The translations under genes and the position numbers were made by a program. Under the pieces are notes generated by a model. That model was not told where the DNA came from, made no database searches, and saw only the letters and a program-made list of their open reading frames with translations. 64,000 bases of DNA from Cupriavidus sp. BIS7 (GTDB taxonomy: Bacteria > Pseudomonadota > Gammaproteobacteria > Burkholderiales > Burkholderiaceae), in the NCBI RefSeq assembly GCF_000292345.1, contig NZ_ALOU01000005.1, positions 62,001 through 126,000 on the forward strand. Reading direction: 5' to 3'. Numbering within the stretch: the first letter of the stretch is position 1; each line of letters starts with the position of its first letter. Shown piece by piece: positions 36,582 to 45,800 of this stretch.

Positions 36582-37460
36582 TCAGGCAGGTACGGCCGCG
36601 CGGATCACACGCGCCACGGCTTGCGGCTGTTCGATGTAGCAGGCGTGGCCGGCGTCGGGGATCAGATGGAAAGGCATGCCGAAGCGCTGGGCCAGCGCGT
36701 TCGACGCGGCGGGCGTGGTCACGATGTCCTCGGCGCCGCACCCCACTTCTACTGAACTGGTTTGCTGCGCCAGATAGCCGCCGATATCGTCGCCGCACAG
36801 CAGCGCCACCGCCTGCCGATAGCCGTCGGGGTTCAGGCGCCGCATGTTCCAGCGCACCCAGCCCTGGGCATCCGCCGTGGCAGCCGGACTCAACAGCCGC
36901 GTGGCCCCGCGTTGCGCCAGCCCGTCGACACCCAGGGTTTCCAGCGCTTCGATTCGTTGCCGGGCCACTTCGTGCGACTTGTCTTCCTTCCCAGCGGCAC
37001 CGTATCCCAATGCGGGACTGAGCAGCAGGAAACGCCCGGGCTGCATGGCGGCCGGGGCGTGCGCCGCGTAGCCCGATGCCATCAGCGCGCCAAGCGAATG
37101 GCCGACGATCAGGTCCGGGCGCACCTGCAGCGCAGTCAGCAACTGCTCCAGCCGCAGCGCGTAGTCGCGTGCGGTGGGTGCCGCCATCGGCAACGGACTC
37201 GACTGCCCATAGCCGGGCGCATCCCACGCAATCACGCGCGCTTCCGCGGCCAGCAGGCTTGCGCAAGGCAGCCAAGACGCCGCGCCGGAACTGATGCCGT
37301 GCAGCAGCACCACGACCGGCCCACGTGTTCCGCCAACGCGGCAGGCAACGCGGGCGCCATCGCCGCCAACCATGACCAGCCGCTCGGCGAAATGGCTATC
37401 AAGTGCTGCAAGCACGTCCGCACCAGGATCGAGTGCACGAAGAGCCGCGTTGTGTTCCAT
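36582..37460 (-). CDS. Alpha/beta hydrolase, candidate ring-fission product hydrolase
   Basis: A 292-residue alpha/beta hydrolase. The oxyanion segment 'VVLLHGISSGAASW', the nucleophile Ser in 'VGHSLGAL', the acid in 'GAEDIVTTP' and the His in 'DAGHACYIEQP' form a complete triad. It resembles meta-cleavage-product hydrolases and other C-C or ester hydrolases. The IclR-type operator (site C) overlaps the proposed ATG, and no ribosome-binding site precedes it. The true start may therefore be further in (an in-frame ATG is at 37373), or the mRNA may be leaderless. It is divergent from the porin-Bug pair and probably belongs to the same regulon as the Rieske operon. Confidence 0.85.
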   Translation of the reverse strand: MEHNAALRALDPGADVLAALDSHFAERLVMVGGDGARVACRVGGTRGPVVVLLHGISSGAASWLPCASLLAAEARVIAWDAPGYGQSSPLPMAAPTARDYALRLEQLLTALQVRPDLIVGHSLGALMASGYAAHAPAAMQPGRFLLLSPALGYGAAGKEDKSHEVARQRIEALETLGVDGLAQRGATRLLSPAATADAQGWVRWNMRRLNPDGYRQAVALLCGDDIGGYLAQQTSSVEVGCGAEDIVTTPAASNALAQRFGMPFHLIPDAGHACYIEQPQAVARVIRAAVPA

Positions 37461-37488
37461 ATATGAAATTGGTGTTTGCGAATAAAAC
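37454..37488. promoter_or_regulatory. IclR-type operator pair (site C) at the hydrolase start
   Basis: GTTCCATATATGAAAT (37454-37469) is the third copy of the 16-bp palindrome, and GTTTGCGAATAAAAC (37474-37488) is a weaker copy centred 19.5 bp away, as at site B. It covers the annotated start codon of the minus-strand hydrolase. Confidence 0.6.
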
Positions 37489-37593
37489 CTCTCGACTATA
37501 GGCGTTCGATTCGTGGCCGTGGGATCGGGGTAAACGAGGAAGGGAACTCCCTTATCTACGTCGTACCGGCGCCTGTCTATATTTCGCTCAAGC

Positions 37594-37628
37594 GTTTCTT
37601 ATGTTGTTCATTGTTTTACTAATGGAAC
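37594..37628. promoter_or_regulatory. IclR-type operator pair (site D) upstream of the porin-Bug genes
   Basis: GTTTTACTAATGGAAC (37613-37628) is the fourth copy of the palindrome. A half-conserved copy, GTTTCTTATGTTGTTC (37594-37609), is centred 19 bp away. It is 120 bp upstream of the porin start, in the divergent gap shared with site C. Confidence 0.6.
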
Positions 37629-37682
37629 ACAAGAACGATGGCGGCAGCCCCCATACCGTTGCCGGCGGAAGCGCCCAAAGAG

Positions 37683-37692
37683 CCCCCCCCCC
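37683..37692 (+). repeat. Run of ten cytosines in the porin leader
   Basis: Ten consecutive C residues lie 56 bp upstream of the porin ATG, within a C-rich stretch that includes CTCCCCCAT. Homopolymer runs of this length are prone to slippage; in a promoter or 5' leader they can alter expression. Confidence 0.7.
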
Positions 37693-37747
37693 TTTTAGAG
37701 CTCCCCCATAGAGCCCACAAGACAGAACTAGAGAAGGAAACGGTTAG

Positions 37748-38845
37748 ATGAAGATCGGAAAGATTGCGGCGGGCCTGCTCGCTGCCGCGCCACTGCTGGC
37801 TGGCGCCCAGTCGTCCGTCACCATGTATGGCGTGGTGGACACTGGCATTGAATACGTGAGCAACGTTGGCGCAGCCGGCAACGGCGTGGTTCGCATGAAT
37901 ACGCTGACCGGCACCGTGCCTTCCCGCTGGGGCATGCGTGGCACCGAGGATCTGGGCAACGGCTTGAAGAGCGTGTTCGTGCTGGAAGGCGGCTTTGCAC
38001 CCGATTCCGGTTCTGCCAACCAGGGCGGCCGCCTGTTCGGCCGCCAGGCACTGGTGGGTCTTTCTTCCAGCCAGTGGGGCCAGATCTCGTTCGGCCGCCA
38101 GTACACCATGCTGTTCTGGGCCACGCTCGATCCGGACATCCTGGGCCCGAACGCCTACGGTTCCGGTTCGCTCGACAGCTACCTGCCCAACACGCGGGCT
38201 GACAACGCCGTGGCCTACAAGGGCACGTTCGGCGGCCTGACCGTCGGCGCAACGTACAGCTTTGGCCGCGACACCGTCAATGCCGGCCCAAGCCCGTCTG
38301 GGTCCAACTGCGCCGGCGAGGTTCCGGGCAACCCGAGCCAGTGCCGCGAGTGGTCGGCCTTGATCGGCTGGGACCAGAAATGGTGGGGCATCACCGCCGC
38401 CTACGACTCGCAGCGCGGTGGCCCGGGCGCGTTCGGCGGCCTGACCAGCAGCAGCCTGCGTGATGACCGCGCATCGCTGGCCGGCTACGTGCTGCTCGAT
38501 CGCACAAAGATCGGTGCCGGCGTGATCCGCCGCAACAATCAGGGCAGCCCCACCCCGCTCTCCGAGCTCTACTACGTCGGCGCGGCCTACGACATCACGC
38601 CTGCCTTCACGCTGGCCGGCCAGCTCTACTACCTGAACTACCAGAGCAGCCCCAATCGCGCGATGCTGTACGCCGTGCGCGGCATGTACAACTTCAGCAA
38701 GCGCACCGCCGTGTATGCCACCGCCGGCTACATCAACAACGACGGCACGCTGGCAATGTCCGTGAGCGGCGCGCAGGCCGGCGCCAATCCGAAGCCGGGC
38801 GGCAACCAGTTCGGCGCGATGATCGGCATCAAGCACATCTTCTGA
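37748..38845 (+). CDS. Gram-negative trimeric porin, Burkholderiaceae type (1)
   Basis: A 365-residue outer-membrane porin. The signal peptide (about 1-20, cleaved at AGA-QSS) precedes the characteristic first strand 'QSSVTMYGVVDTGIEYV'. 'SRWGMRGTEDLGNGLKSVFVLEGGF', 'GGRLFGRQALVGLSS' and the terminal 'GIKHIF' with C-terminal Phe are family hallmarks for a 16-stranded barrel. AGAAGGAAACGGTTAG precedes the ATG. It is followed two bases later by a Bug receptor gene, so the two probably move the same small acid across the outer membrane and periplasm. Confidence 0.94.
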   Translation: MKIGKIAAGLLAAAPLLAGAQSSVTMYGVVDTGIEYVSNVGAAGNGVVRMNTLTGTVPSRWGMRGTEDLGNGLKSVFVLEGGFAPDSGSANQGGRLFGRQALVGLSSSQWGQISFGRQYTMLFWATLDPDILGPNAYGSGSLDSYLPNTRADNAVAYKGTFGGLTVGATYSFGRDTVNAGPSPSGSNCAGEVPGNPSQCREWSALIGWDQKWWGITAAYDSQRGGPGAFGGLTSSSLRDDRASLAGYVLLDRTKIGAGVIRRNNQGSPTPLSELYYVGAAYDITPAFTLAGQLYYLNYQSSPNRAMLYAVRGMYNFSKRTAVYATAGYINNDGTLAMSVSGAQAGANPKPGGNQFGAMIGIKHIF

Positions 38846-38865
38846 GCATGAAAGGCGCCACGAAC

Positions 38866-39864
38866 ATGAACAAGAATGTCCGCCGCACCATGCTCTCCGC
38901 CATCGGCATTGCGCTGGGGGCCGCTGTTATTGGCGTTTCCGCACCGGCGCTGGCCCAGGGTGGTTATCCCAACAAGCCGATCACGATCGTGGTGGCCTAC
39001 CCGCCCGGCGGCGATACCGACGTGCTGGCCCGCCTGATGGCGGAAAAGCTCGCCGCTCGCCTGAAGCAGTCGGTCGTGGTGGAAAACCGCACGGGCGCCG
39101 CCGGCACCATCGGCAGCGCCTATGTGGCGCGCACCGCTGCCGACGGCTACACGCTGCTGATTGCGCCGAACACCGTGTCCATCGCGCCGCTGGTGCTGAA
39201 GGCTGGCACGGGCGCGAACTACGACGTGCAGAACGACTTCACGCCCATCGCGCAGATCGGCACGCAATCGCTGTTCGTGGTGGTCAGCAAGACCACCGGC
39301 ATCACGAAAATGAGCGATCTGGTGGCGCGCGCCAAGGCTGGCAAGGTGGAGACGTACGCAACGCCGGGCAACGGATCGCCAATGCACATCATGGGCGAGA
39401 TGTTCAACAAGTCAGCCAGTGTGAAGATCTCGCAGGTGCCCTATCGCGGCACCGCACCGGCGATCGTCGACGTGCTGGGCGGCCAGGTACCGATGACCTA
39501 CGTCACCTATGGCGCGGTGGCGCAGTACGTGGGCAACGGCAGCCTGATACCGCTGGCCGTGGCCGACCAGAAGCGCTCGCCGTTTGCACCGAACGTACCG
39601 ACGCTGGCCGAACTGGGCTACAAGGACGTGGAGATCGGCGCGTGGCAGGCGCTGCTGGCCCCGAAGAACCTGCCGCCCGAGATCGTCCGCACGCTCAACG
39701 GCCACGTCAACGAGATCCTCAAACAGCCCGACGTGATGGCGCGCATGGCAACCATCGCCGTGACGCCCGTGGGCGGCGAGCCCGCCGTGCTGCAGAAGCT
39801 GATTGCTTCCGATACGGCGCGCTACACGAAGCTCGTGAAGGAATTCGGGATTCAGGCTGATTGA
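38866..39864 (+). CDS. Bug/TctC-family periplasmic solute-binding protein (2)
   Basis: A 332-residue secreted receptor. The signal peptide (about 1-30, 'SAPALAQGG') is followed by 'PITIVVAYPPGGDTDVLARL', 'VVENRTGAAGTIG' and 'VPYRGTAPAIVDVLGGQVPM', all typical of Bug proteins. It is only moderately like the Bug protein at 18.4-19.4 kb. The start at 38866 was preferred because a normal signal peptide begins there; ATG 38848 would add six residues. It is co-transcribed with the porin under IclR-type site D and ends at a strong terminator. No TctAB partner is nearby, so the membrane transporter is elsewhere or is the MFS carrier. Confidence 0.9.
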   Translation: MNKNVRRTMLSAIGIALGAAVIGVSAPALAQGGYPNKPITIVVAYPPGGDTDVLARLMAEKLAARLKQSVVVENRTGAAGTIGSAYVARTAADGYTLLIAPNTVSIAPLVLKAGTGANYDVQNDFTPIAQIGTQSLFVVVSKTTGITKMSDLVARAKAGKVETYATPGNGSPMHIMGEMFNKSASVKISQVPYRGTAPAIVDVLGGQVPMTYVTYGAVAQYVGNGSLIPLAVADQKRSPFAPNVPTLAELGYKDVEIGAWQALLAPKNLPPEIVRTLNGHVNEILKQPDVMARMATIAVTPVGGEPAVLQKLIASDTARYTKLVKEFGIQAD

Positions 39865-39907
39865 GGGATAGAGCCCCGCGCTAGTGTTTCACGAGGGTAG
39901 TACTCAC

Positions 39908-39937
39908 AGCCCGGCCAGGGATGGCCGGGCTTTTTTT
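39908..39937 (+). terminator. Intrinsic terminator after the porin-Bug unit
   Basis: AGCCCGGCCA (39908-39917), a 4-nt loop and TGGCCGGGCT (39922-39931) form a perfect 10-bp stem, followed by a run of T to 39937. The remaining gap to 40121 shows no gene that I can support. Confidence 0.92.
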
Positions 39938-40121
39938 GCGTCATCACGAAGGGATTGAAGGTTGCAGGCCGACATCTGAGTCCCGCCTTGTCGCTGATGG
40001 TGCGCTCCGGTCGTGTCCCGATCTATCCGGGTCGGCCAGCCTATGACCGCTTCTGGCCGAACCCGGAAGTCAGAGGCCATCATCAAGGACGGTCCAACTG
40101 CGTTGCTGTGGCTAGCACGCT

Positions 40122-40586
40122 TCAGGTGCGCGTAAGTGGCGGCGCATGACGCGCCAGAAATCGGTCCAATTGGCCGGCGAACGCCTTGCTATCCTGCGTG
40201 GTGTATGGGGCTGGGCCGCCGGTATCAACGCCTGAGCCACGGAGCTGGTCCATCACCTCTCGCATGGTCAGGCGCTCCTGAATGTTCTCACGGCTAAACC
40301 AGATCCCTCGCGGGTCGAGCACGTAGGCGCCTTTGCCAAGGGCGGCGGCGGCAAGGGGAATGTCCGCCGTAACCACGAGGTCCCCACTGCTGACCAGTTC
40401 GACGATACGATCATCGGCAGCGTCAAAGCCTGCGGGCACTTGAAGTGCCTTGATGAAGCGTGAAGGCGGCGTGCGCAAAAATTTGTTGGCTACCAGCGTG
40501 ACGCACACTTCGACGCGCTGTGCGGCCCGAAACAACATCTCCTTGACGACAACCGGGCAGGCGTCTGCGTCAACCAGTACTTGCAT
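40122..40586 (-). CDS. yaiI: YaiI/YqxD family (DUF188) protein
   Basis: A 154-residue conserved protein of the DUF188/YaiI family, which has a PIN-like fold. It begins 'MQVLVDADACPVVVKEML' and has the acidic signature 'GFDAADDRIVELV...GDLVVTADIPLA', followed by 'VLDPRG' and 'LRGSGVDTGGPAPYT'. The molecular function is not established. The start at 40586 matches the family N-terminus. It is the last gene of a minus-strand run and probably functionally unrelated to the flavoprotein cluster before it. Confidence 0.9.
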   Translation of the reverse strand: MQVLVDADACPVVVKEMLFRAAQRVEVCVTLVANKFLRTPPSRFIKALQVPAGFDAADDRIVELVSSGDLVVTADIPLAAAALGKGAYVLDPRGIWFSRENIQERLTMREVMDQLRGSGVDTGGPAPYTTQDSKAFAGQLDRFLARHAPPLTRT

Positions 40587-40600
40587 CGCGGCATTTCCTA

Positions 40601-40927
40601 TCAGGGGGCGGGAGGGTCCACCAGCAACCTCACACTGTCCTCGGTCGCTTCGACGGGAAACTTGCGCAGGCACAGGCTTGAGCCGGGGTCACAGGGCTTG
40701 GACAGGTCGAATTGCAGGCCGTGGGCTGGGCATTGCAGAACACTTCCCTCCAGCTTGCCGCTTGCCAGCGACGCCCCGCTGTGTGGACAAGAGTTTTCGA
40801 TGGCGTGAATCGTTCCGTCGATGTTGAACAGGACGACGCTCTGGCCGTCGACGAAGACGAGCTTGCGCTGGCCGGGAGAAAGTTCGTCCAACTGGGCGAC
40901 TGTGATCTGCTTCTGCATGGTGTTCAT
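40601..40927 (-). CDS. Rieske-type ferredoxin
   Basis: A 108-residue stand-alone Rieske ferredoxin. The [2Fe-2S] ligands are in 'NSCPHSGASL' and 'LQCPAHGLQFD' (Cys-x-His and Cys-x2-His). The protein matches BphF/NirD-like ferredoxins in length and fold. It probably passes single electrons to an oxygenase or flavoprotein, and the neighbouring BBE-type oxidoreductase is the obvious candidate. ATG at 40918 is an alternative start. It ends 15 bp before yaiI. Confidence 0.87.
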   Translation of the reverse strand: MNTMQKQITVAQLDELSPGQRKLVFVDGQSVVLFNIDGTIHAIENSCPHSGASLASGKLEGSVLQCPAHGLQFDLSKPCDPGSSLCLRKFPVEATEDSVRLLVDPPAP

Positions 40928-40986
40928 TTGTGTTGTCTCCCTCACGCCACGGCACGCTCGTTGGTGTCCCCAGTGTCCCCGGCATC

Positions 40987-41319
40987 CTACTGGTCGCGTA
41001 CACGCTCCAGTTCTTCAAGCAGGAGCGGGCCGCCAAGACTCATCGTGTGGATGCCCAGCACGCTGACAAGCTGCAGCACCGCGGTAATCTGTTCCGGCGT
41101 GGCCCCGAGTTCAAGCGCCTTGCGGATGTGACGCTGCGTGCCCGACGCATGCAGGTGCGTGCAGGAGGCGTCCACTGCAATGCTGATGAACTCGATGACC
41201 TTTGGATCCAGCACGCCGGATTGTATCGGATGCATGCCCATCGCCACGAATCGTTCCGTCCAGACTGGATCGAGTGTCGTTGCTGCGCACGACAACGCAG
41301 GCGCAACCTTTCGGCGCAA
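40987..41319 (-). CDS. Carboxymuconolactone decarboxylase-family protein
   Basis: A protein of about 110 residues of the CMD/AhpD-like all-helical family. The core 'LDPKVIEFISIAVDASCTHLHASGTQRHIRKALELGATPEQITAVLQL' region is typical, with a single Cys and the His of 'CTHLHASG' in the position of the AhpD CxxC/His element. The start is uncertain: the reading opens with TTG at 41319, overlapping nothing but leaving only 2 bp after the flavoprotein stop. It is translated closely after the FAD oxidoreductase and probably acts with it, for example in peroxide or lactone handling. Confidence 0.78.
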   Translation of the reverse strand: MRRKVAPALSCAATTLDPVWTERFVAMGMHPIQSGVLDPKVIEFISIAVDASCTHLHASGTQRHIRKALELGATPEQITAVLQLVSVLGIHTMSLGGPLLLEELERVRDQ

Positions 41320-41321
41320 CG

Positions 41322-42707
41322 TCAGGCGGGCCTGATGTTCTGATTGACGCGGAACAGGTTTGCCGGGTCGTACTTGCGCTTGATCTCCGCCAGTCGCGGA
41401 TAGTTGTCGCGATAGGCGGCCTTCACGTTGTCATTGCCTTCATCCATCATCATGTTGATGTAGCCGCCGCCCGCTGAATGCGGGTGCAATGCCAGCCAGT
41501 AGTCCTTGGCCCACTGCACAATGCGGTCGTTGTTGGCCGGGTCGGGATCGACGCCGACAATCACGCTTGCGAAGTTCGCATCGCGGTAGCTGAACGCGGT
41601 GTCACCGGGGCCCGCGCGATGCGCCGCGCCGTTGATCGGATACAGGTGCATAGTCGAGTGCATCGATGGCAACTGGTGCGCGTACTTGAGGTGCAGGTCG
41701 ATTGCCTTGTCGCTCAGATCGCTCACGAAGTCGGCTTTCCAGTACCACTGCAGGCCAGGTGGATACAGTCCGTCAAACATGCTCTGCAAGACCGGCCACG
41801 GGATCGGGCCCGCAAAGTCCACCGCAGGCGGCATGGCATCACGAATCGGCCTGAAGCGATCTTCTGCCTGATCGAGCGGGCCGGTGTAGCACCACACCAC
41901 GGCGCACATCTTCTGCAGGTGAACGGCCTCGGGGAACGGTGGCCCGGGCGGCACCGTAACAAAGCCGAACCAGCCATTGATGTCCTCCGGGGCAGTCAGG
42001 ATGAACTCGCGCCACCATTTCATCAGCTCGCGCGCCTGGTCCATCGGCCACAGCATCGGGCCGCCATAGACTGTGGCGACGGGATGGGCCTTGAACTCGA
42101 ACGACGTGACCACCCCGAAGTTGCCGCCACCGCCGCGCAGTGCCCAGAACAGGTCCGCGTTCTCGCTGCTGCTTGCATTGACCACGCGCCCGTCGGCCAG
42201 TACGACCTCGGCACTGAGCAGGTTGTCGATCGTCAGGCCGAAGGTGCGGCTGAGGTAGCCAATGCCCCCGCCAAGCGTCAGGCCGCCCACGCCCGTGGTA
42301 GAGAGGAACCCGCTGGGCGTCGCCAGCCCATAGGCGCTGGCGGCGTGATCGACATCGCCCCAGGTACAGCCGCCACCGACCCGAAGCGTGTTGCGCGCTG
42401 GATCGACAAACACGCCTTTCATCGGAGACAGGTCGATCACCAGTCCGCCATCACACGTGCCGAGGCCAGCGCCATTGTGCGCACCGCCACGTACGGCCAG
42501 CAGCATTCCGCCGTCTCGTGCGGCGTTGACCGCCGCAATGACATCGGCAACATCCGTGCAGCGCGCAATCAGTGCCGGGTGCTTGTCGATCATGCCGTTG
42601 TACACAGCACGTGCCTGGTCATAGGTCGCATCGCCGGGCTGAATCAGTTGCCCACGAAATTGCGGTTTGAGCGCAGTTGCGACGGATTCCCTCAGAGAGT
42701 CTTCCAT
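41322..42707 (-). CDS. BBE-type FAD-linked oxidoreductase
   Basis: A 461-residue flavoprotein of the berberine-bridge-enzyme-like/6-hydroxynicotine-oxidase family. The PP-loop 'AVRGGAHNGAGLG' contains the His expected to carry the 8-alpha-linked FAD. The second region 'STTGVGGLTLGGGIG' lacks the Cys needed for the 6-S-cysteinyl bond, so only mono-covalent FAD is predicted. The C-terminal BBE segment 'RLAEIKRKYDPANLFRVNQNI' is intact. AGGAGGCAACC precedes ATG 42707. It follows a large BTAD-ATPase regulator and precedes CMD and Rieske ferredoxin genes. The substrate (carbohydrate, polyketide, alkaloid or aromatic) is unknown. Confidence 0.9.
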   Translation of the reverse strand: MEDSLRESVATALKPQFRGQLIQPGDATYDQARAVYNGMIDKHPALIARCTDVADVIAAVNAARDGGMLLAVRGGAHNGAGLGTCDGGLVIDLSPMKGVFVDPARNTLRVGGGCTWGDVDHAASAYGLATPSGFLSTTGVGGLTLGGGIGYLSRTFGLTIDNLLSAEVVLADGRVVNASSSENADLFWALRGGGGNFGVVTSFEFKAHPVATVYGGPMLWPMDQARELMKWWREFILTAPEDINGWFGFVTVPPGPPFPEAVHLQKMCAVVWCYTGPLDQAEDRFRPIRDAMPPAVDFAGPIPWPVLQSMFDGLYPPGLQWYWKADFVSDLSDKAIDLHLKYAHQLPSMHSTMHLYPINGAAHRAGPGDTAFSYRDANFASVIVGVDPDPANNDRIVQWAKDYWLALHPHSAGGGYINMMMDEGNDNVKAAYRDNYPRLAEIKRKYDPANLFRVNQNIRPA

Positions 42708-42817
42708 GGTTGCCTCCTGCCGGTTGCCATGCAGGAGTTGTATCAACCACGGTGTTTGGAAAGCGTTAGGCGAGCCGTTATTTGCCCCAGTTTCCGGCTC
42801 GGCTGGCCCCCGGCGGA

Positions 42818-45800
42818 TCAATCATGACGACGCGCCAATAACGCACGCGCCTGGACGATATCGGGCTGCTCGAAGCCTTCGGTAAACCTGCCGAGTGCCG
42901 ACTCGATCACCGTGCGAGCGCTGATGCCACCCTGCGGATCGCGCAACTTCGCCAGCGACATGGCGGCGCGTAGTTCGAAAGGGTGAGCCCGTTGGGCCGT
43001 GGCGGTCTCGATCGCCTTGATCAACGACGATTCGGCTTCGGCAAGGTTGGCGCTGCCATGCAGAAGAAGCTCGCCGCGCAGGCGATACAGTTCCGCGTCT
43101 ACCCAGTGCTCGCCGGTGTGCTCCGCATGGTCGAGCGCCTGATCCAGCGCGGCAAACGCGGCCTCGGTCTCGCCCACGTCACCCAGACACTCCGCCAGCA
43201 GGCCGAGATACAGCGGCAGCCGCACGCGTGCGCCGGTTTCACGAAAGCCTTCGATCGCTGCCTGCACTTCCGCCGCGGCACCGGCGCCTGGCACCTGCTT
43301 CGCTTTTGCCCAGGCAAGCAGCACGTTCGCCCAGGCGAGGTAGTAACCGACGTGGTATTGATCGGCGATCTCGTGCGCCTGTTGCGCATAGTGAAGCGTG
43401 AGACCGTGCTCCCTTCGCAGGGCATGCTGCGTTGCAAGATAGGCCAACGCCAGCGCCTGGGAAAACGGGTGTGCCAGCCGGTTTGCCACCTCCAGCGCTT
43501 CGCGCCCACGCTGCAAGGCCTGATCTGCGAGTCCTGTGAGCCAGAGTGCATGCGCGGACCACGCGGCTGCCAGTACGCCGAAGTTGCCGCCCATCAACGA
43601 CACATGCTCGGCGTGCTGGGTTTCGTCATACGCGCCCGCCGCGCGTTGATACGCCGGCTCCACCGCTTCCCAGTCCCCTTGCTGGATCAGCGTCCCCATC
43701 ACATTGGTCCACGCCATTGCCACGTAGGTACCCATCTCCTGCGTGCCGAATCCCGCGATGAGTTCCTCGCTCAGGCTCCTCGCCTGGGCAAACTCCGCCC
43801 TGACTACGCGAAGGAAGGCAAGGTTGAGCTGGGCACGTACCTGTTGACCGATGTCGCCGACTTGCCTGCTGAGCTCCACCGCTCGCCGCAGCGGCGTTTC
43901 AAGCTCCGGCGCGGCCCAGCCACGGGAAATGCGAATCGGCGGGGCAAGGTCGAGTTGCAATGCCAACGACTGCCGGTCCCGCTCCTGCGGGTCAACGATC
44001 CGATCGGCTTGCGCCAGCCCGCGCTGCAACAGCGCAATGGCATCGTCATAGGCGTACACACTCTGCGCTACGCTGGCTGCGCGTCGATAGTAAGCGGCCG
44101 ATTCCGTTGCCAGGCCCGCCTGCTCGAAGTGCGCGGCAATCTGCGCGCTTGCAGCGTCAGGATCATCGCCCGGCGCCTGCACTAGCGCGCGTGCCACGCG
44201 TTGATGCAGGCGCCGGCGTTGCAACGGGCTTACCTCCGCGTATGCCACGTCCCTGATCTTGTCGTGGCTGAAGTCGAAGACCATGCCCCCGCTGTCTGGC
44301 TGGCGCACAATGCGGCGTTGCCACAGTTCGTCCAGCGCGTCTGCGACGGCGTCCTCGCCCAAATCGCTGGCCTGGGCCAACACATTGGCGGTGAACGCTC
44401 TTCCAATAATCGCCGCCACGCCGACGATATGCCGGGCGGTGGGTGACAGTTGCGCCAGCCGGCTCGAGATAACCGTGTAAACCTTGGGCGGCAGGTTCGA
44501 TACCGTTCCTCGCTGCGTGTAGTCTGCCGGCGCGAGGTCGGATCGGGCGCGCATCATCTCGACCGTGAACAGGGGGTTGCCCTCACTTTCTTCGAATAGC
44601 CGGGTTGCCTCGGCATCGGCCAGCGGCCGATTGATGATCTGGGCTGCGATCTTCGCAGTTTCGGCGGCATCCAGTGCGCCCAGCAACAACTCCGTGAGCT
44701 GGTCGTCGCGCCGCAAGGCATCAAGCAGCCCGCTCACGTTGTGCGATGGCGTGATGTCTTCATGCCGTGCCGTAGCAACCACGAGGAGCTTTGCATTCAC
44801 GTCGAAGCGCATCAGAAAGCGCAGCCATTCAAGCGTCTCCGCGTCGCACCATTGCAGGTCGTCAAGCCACAGCAGCAACGGGCCGTCCTTCGCCAGTACA
44901 GCGCGCGCCAGCGCTTCGAAGAACCGCTGGCGCTGCCAGTATTCGGTGAGCGGGGATGGCGGCGAAAGGCCGGGTTGCTGCGTCAGCAGTTCTGGCAACA
45001 GGCGCGCGACTTCGGTCAGCCACAGTTTGTCGAGTCCGCTTATCGCTTCGCCCAGCGCCGGGCTGCGTAGCCATCCGGTGACCGGCGCAAACGCAAGCTG
45101 CCCCTCTGCTGCGTACGCGCGCGAGCGCGCCGCGGTAAAGCCTTGCCCGGAAAGATGCACGAACAGTTCCTCCGCCAGGCGTGACTTGCCGATGCCGGCT
45201 TCGCCGGAGATCAGGGCGAACTGCTTGTCGCCAAGCAGGCAGCGCTGCCACACTTCGAGAAGCTGCCGCCATTCTTCATGGCGTCCGATCATCGATAGCA
45301 AGGGGTCCCGTGGGCGTTGGCGCTGCGACGGCGCAGCCTGAACAGCAAGCCGCGCATACGCGTCCCGCAGGGCTTCTCCTGGCACGGCACCGAGTTCCCG
45401 CGCGAACGTTTCAACACAGCTGCGATAGGTGCGCAATGCGGACGCAAGATCGTGATTCAGCGCATGCAGGCGCATTAACGCCATATACGTGGGTTCGCGG
45501 AATGGGTCGAGCCGCTGCAACTGCTGCGCGTGTTTCAACGCCTTTGCGTAGTCACGTCTGTCCTCACTCAACTGGCTGAGTCGCACGAGCGCCGCAATGC
45601 ACTGATCGCGCAACTGATCGCGCTGCGGGGCTATCCACTCATCGAAACAACTGGCTAGCAGGTCGCCGCGATACAACTCTGCGGCGTGCGTCAGCAGTTC
45701 CTCTTCATTGGCGGCGTCACTGCTCTTTGCGGCCCGCCCCGCGGCTGCCAGGGCAGCCTGAAACTGCGCGACATCGAGATCGAACGCCGGATCGGGCAGC

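Noticed and set aside
39865..40121. Possible small gene in the gap after the porin-Bug terminator
   Set aside because: Short open frames exist but lack a ribosome-binding site, a recognisable motif or consistent codon use. Only the terminator is supported.
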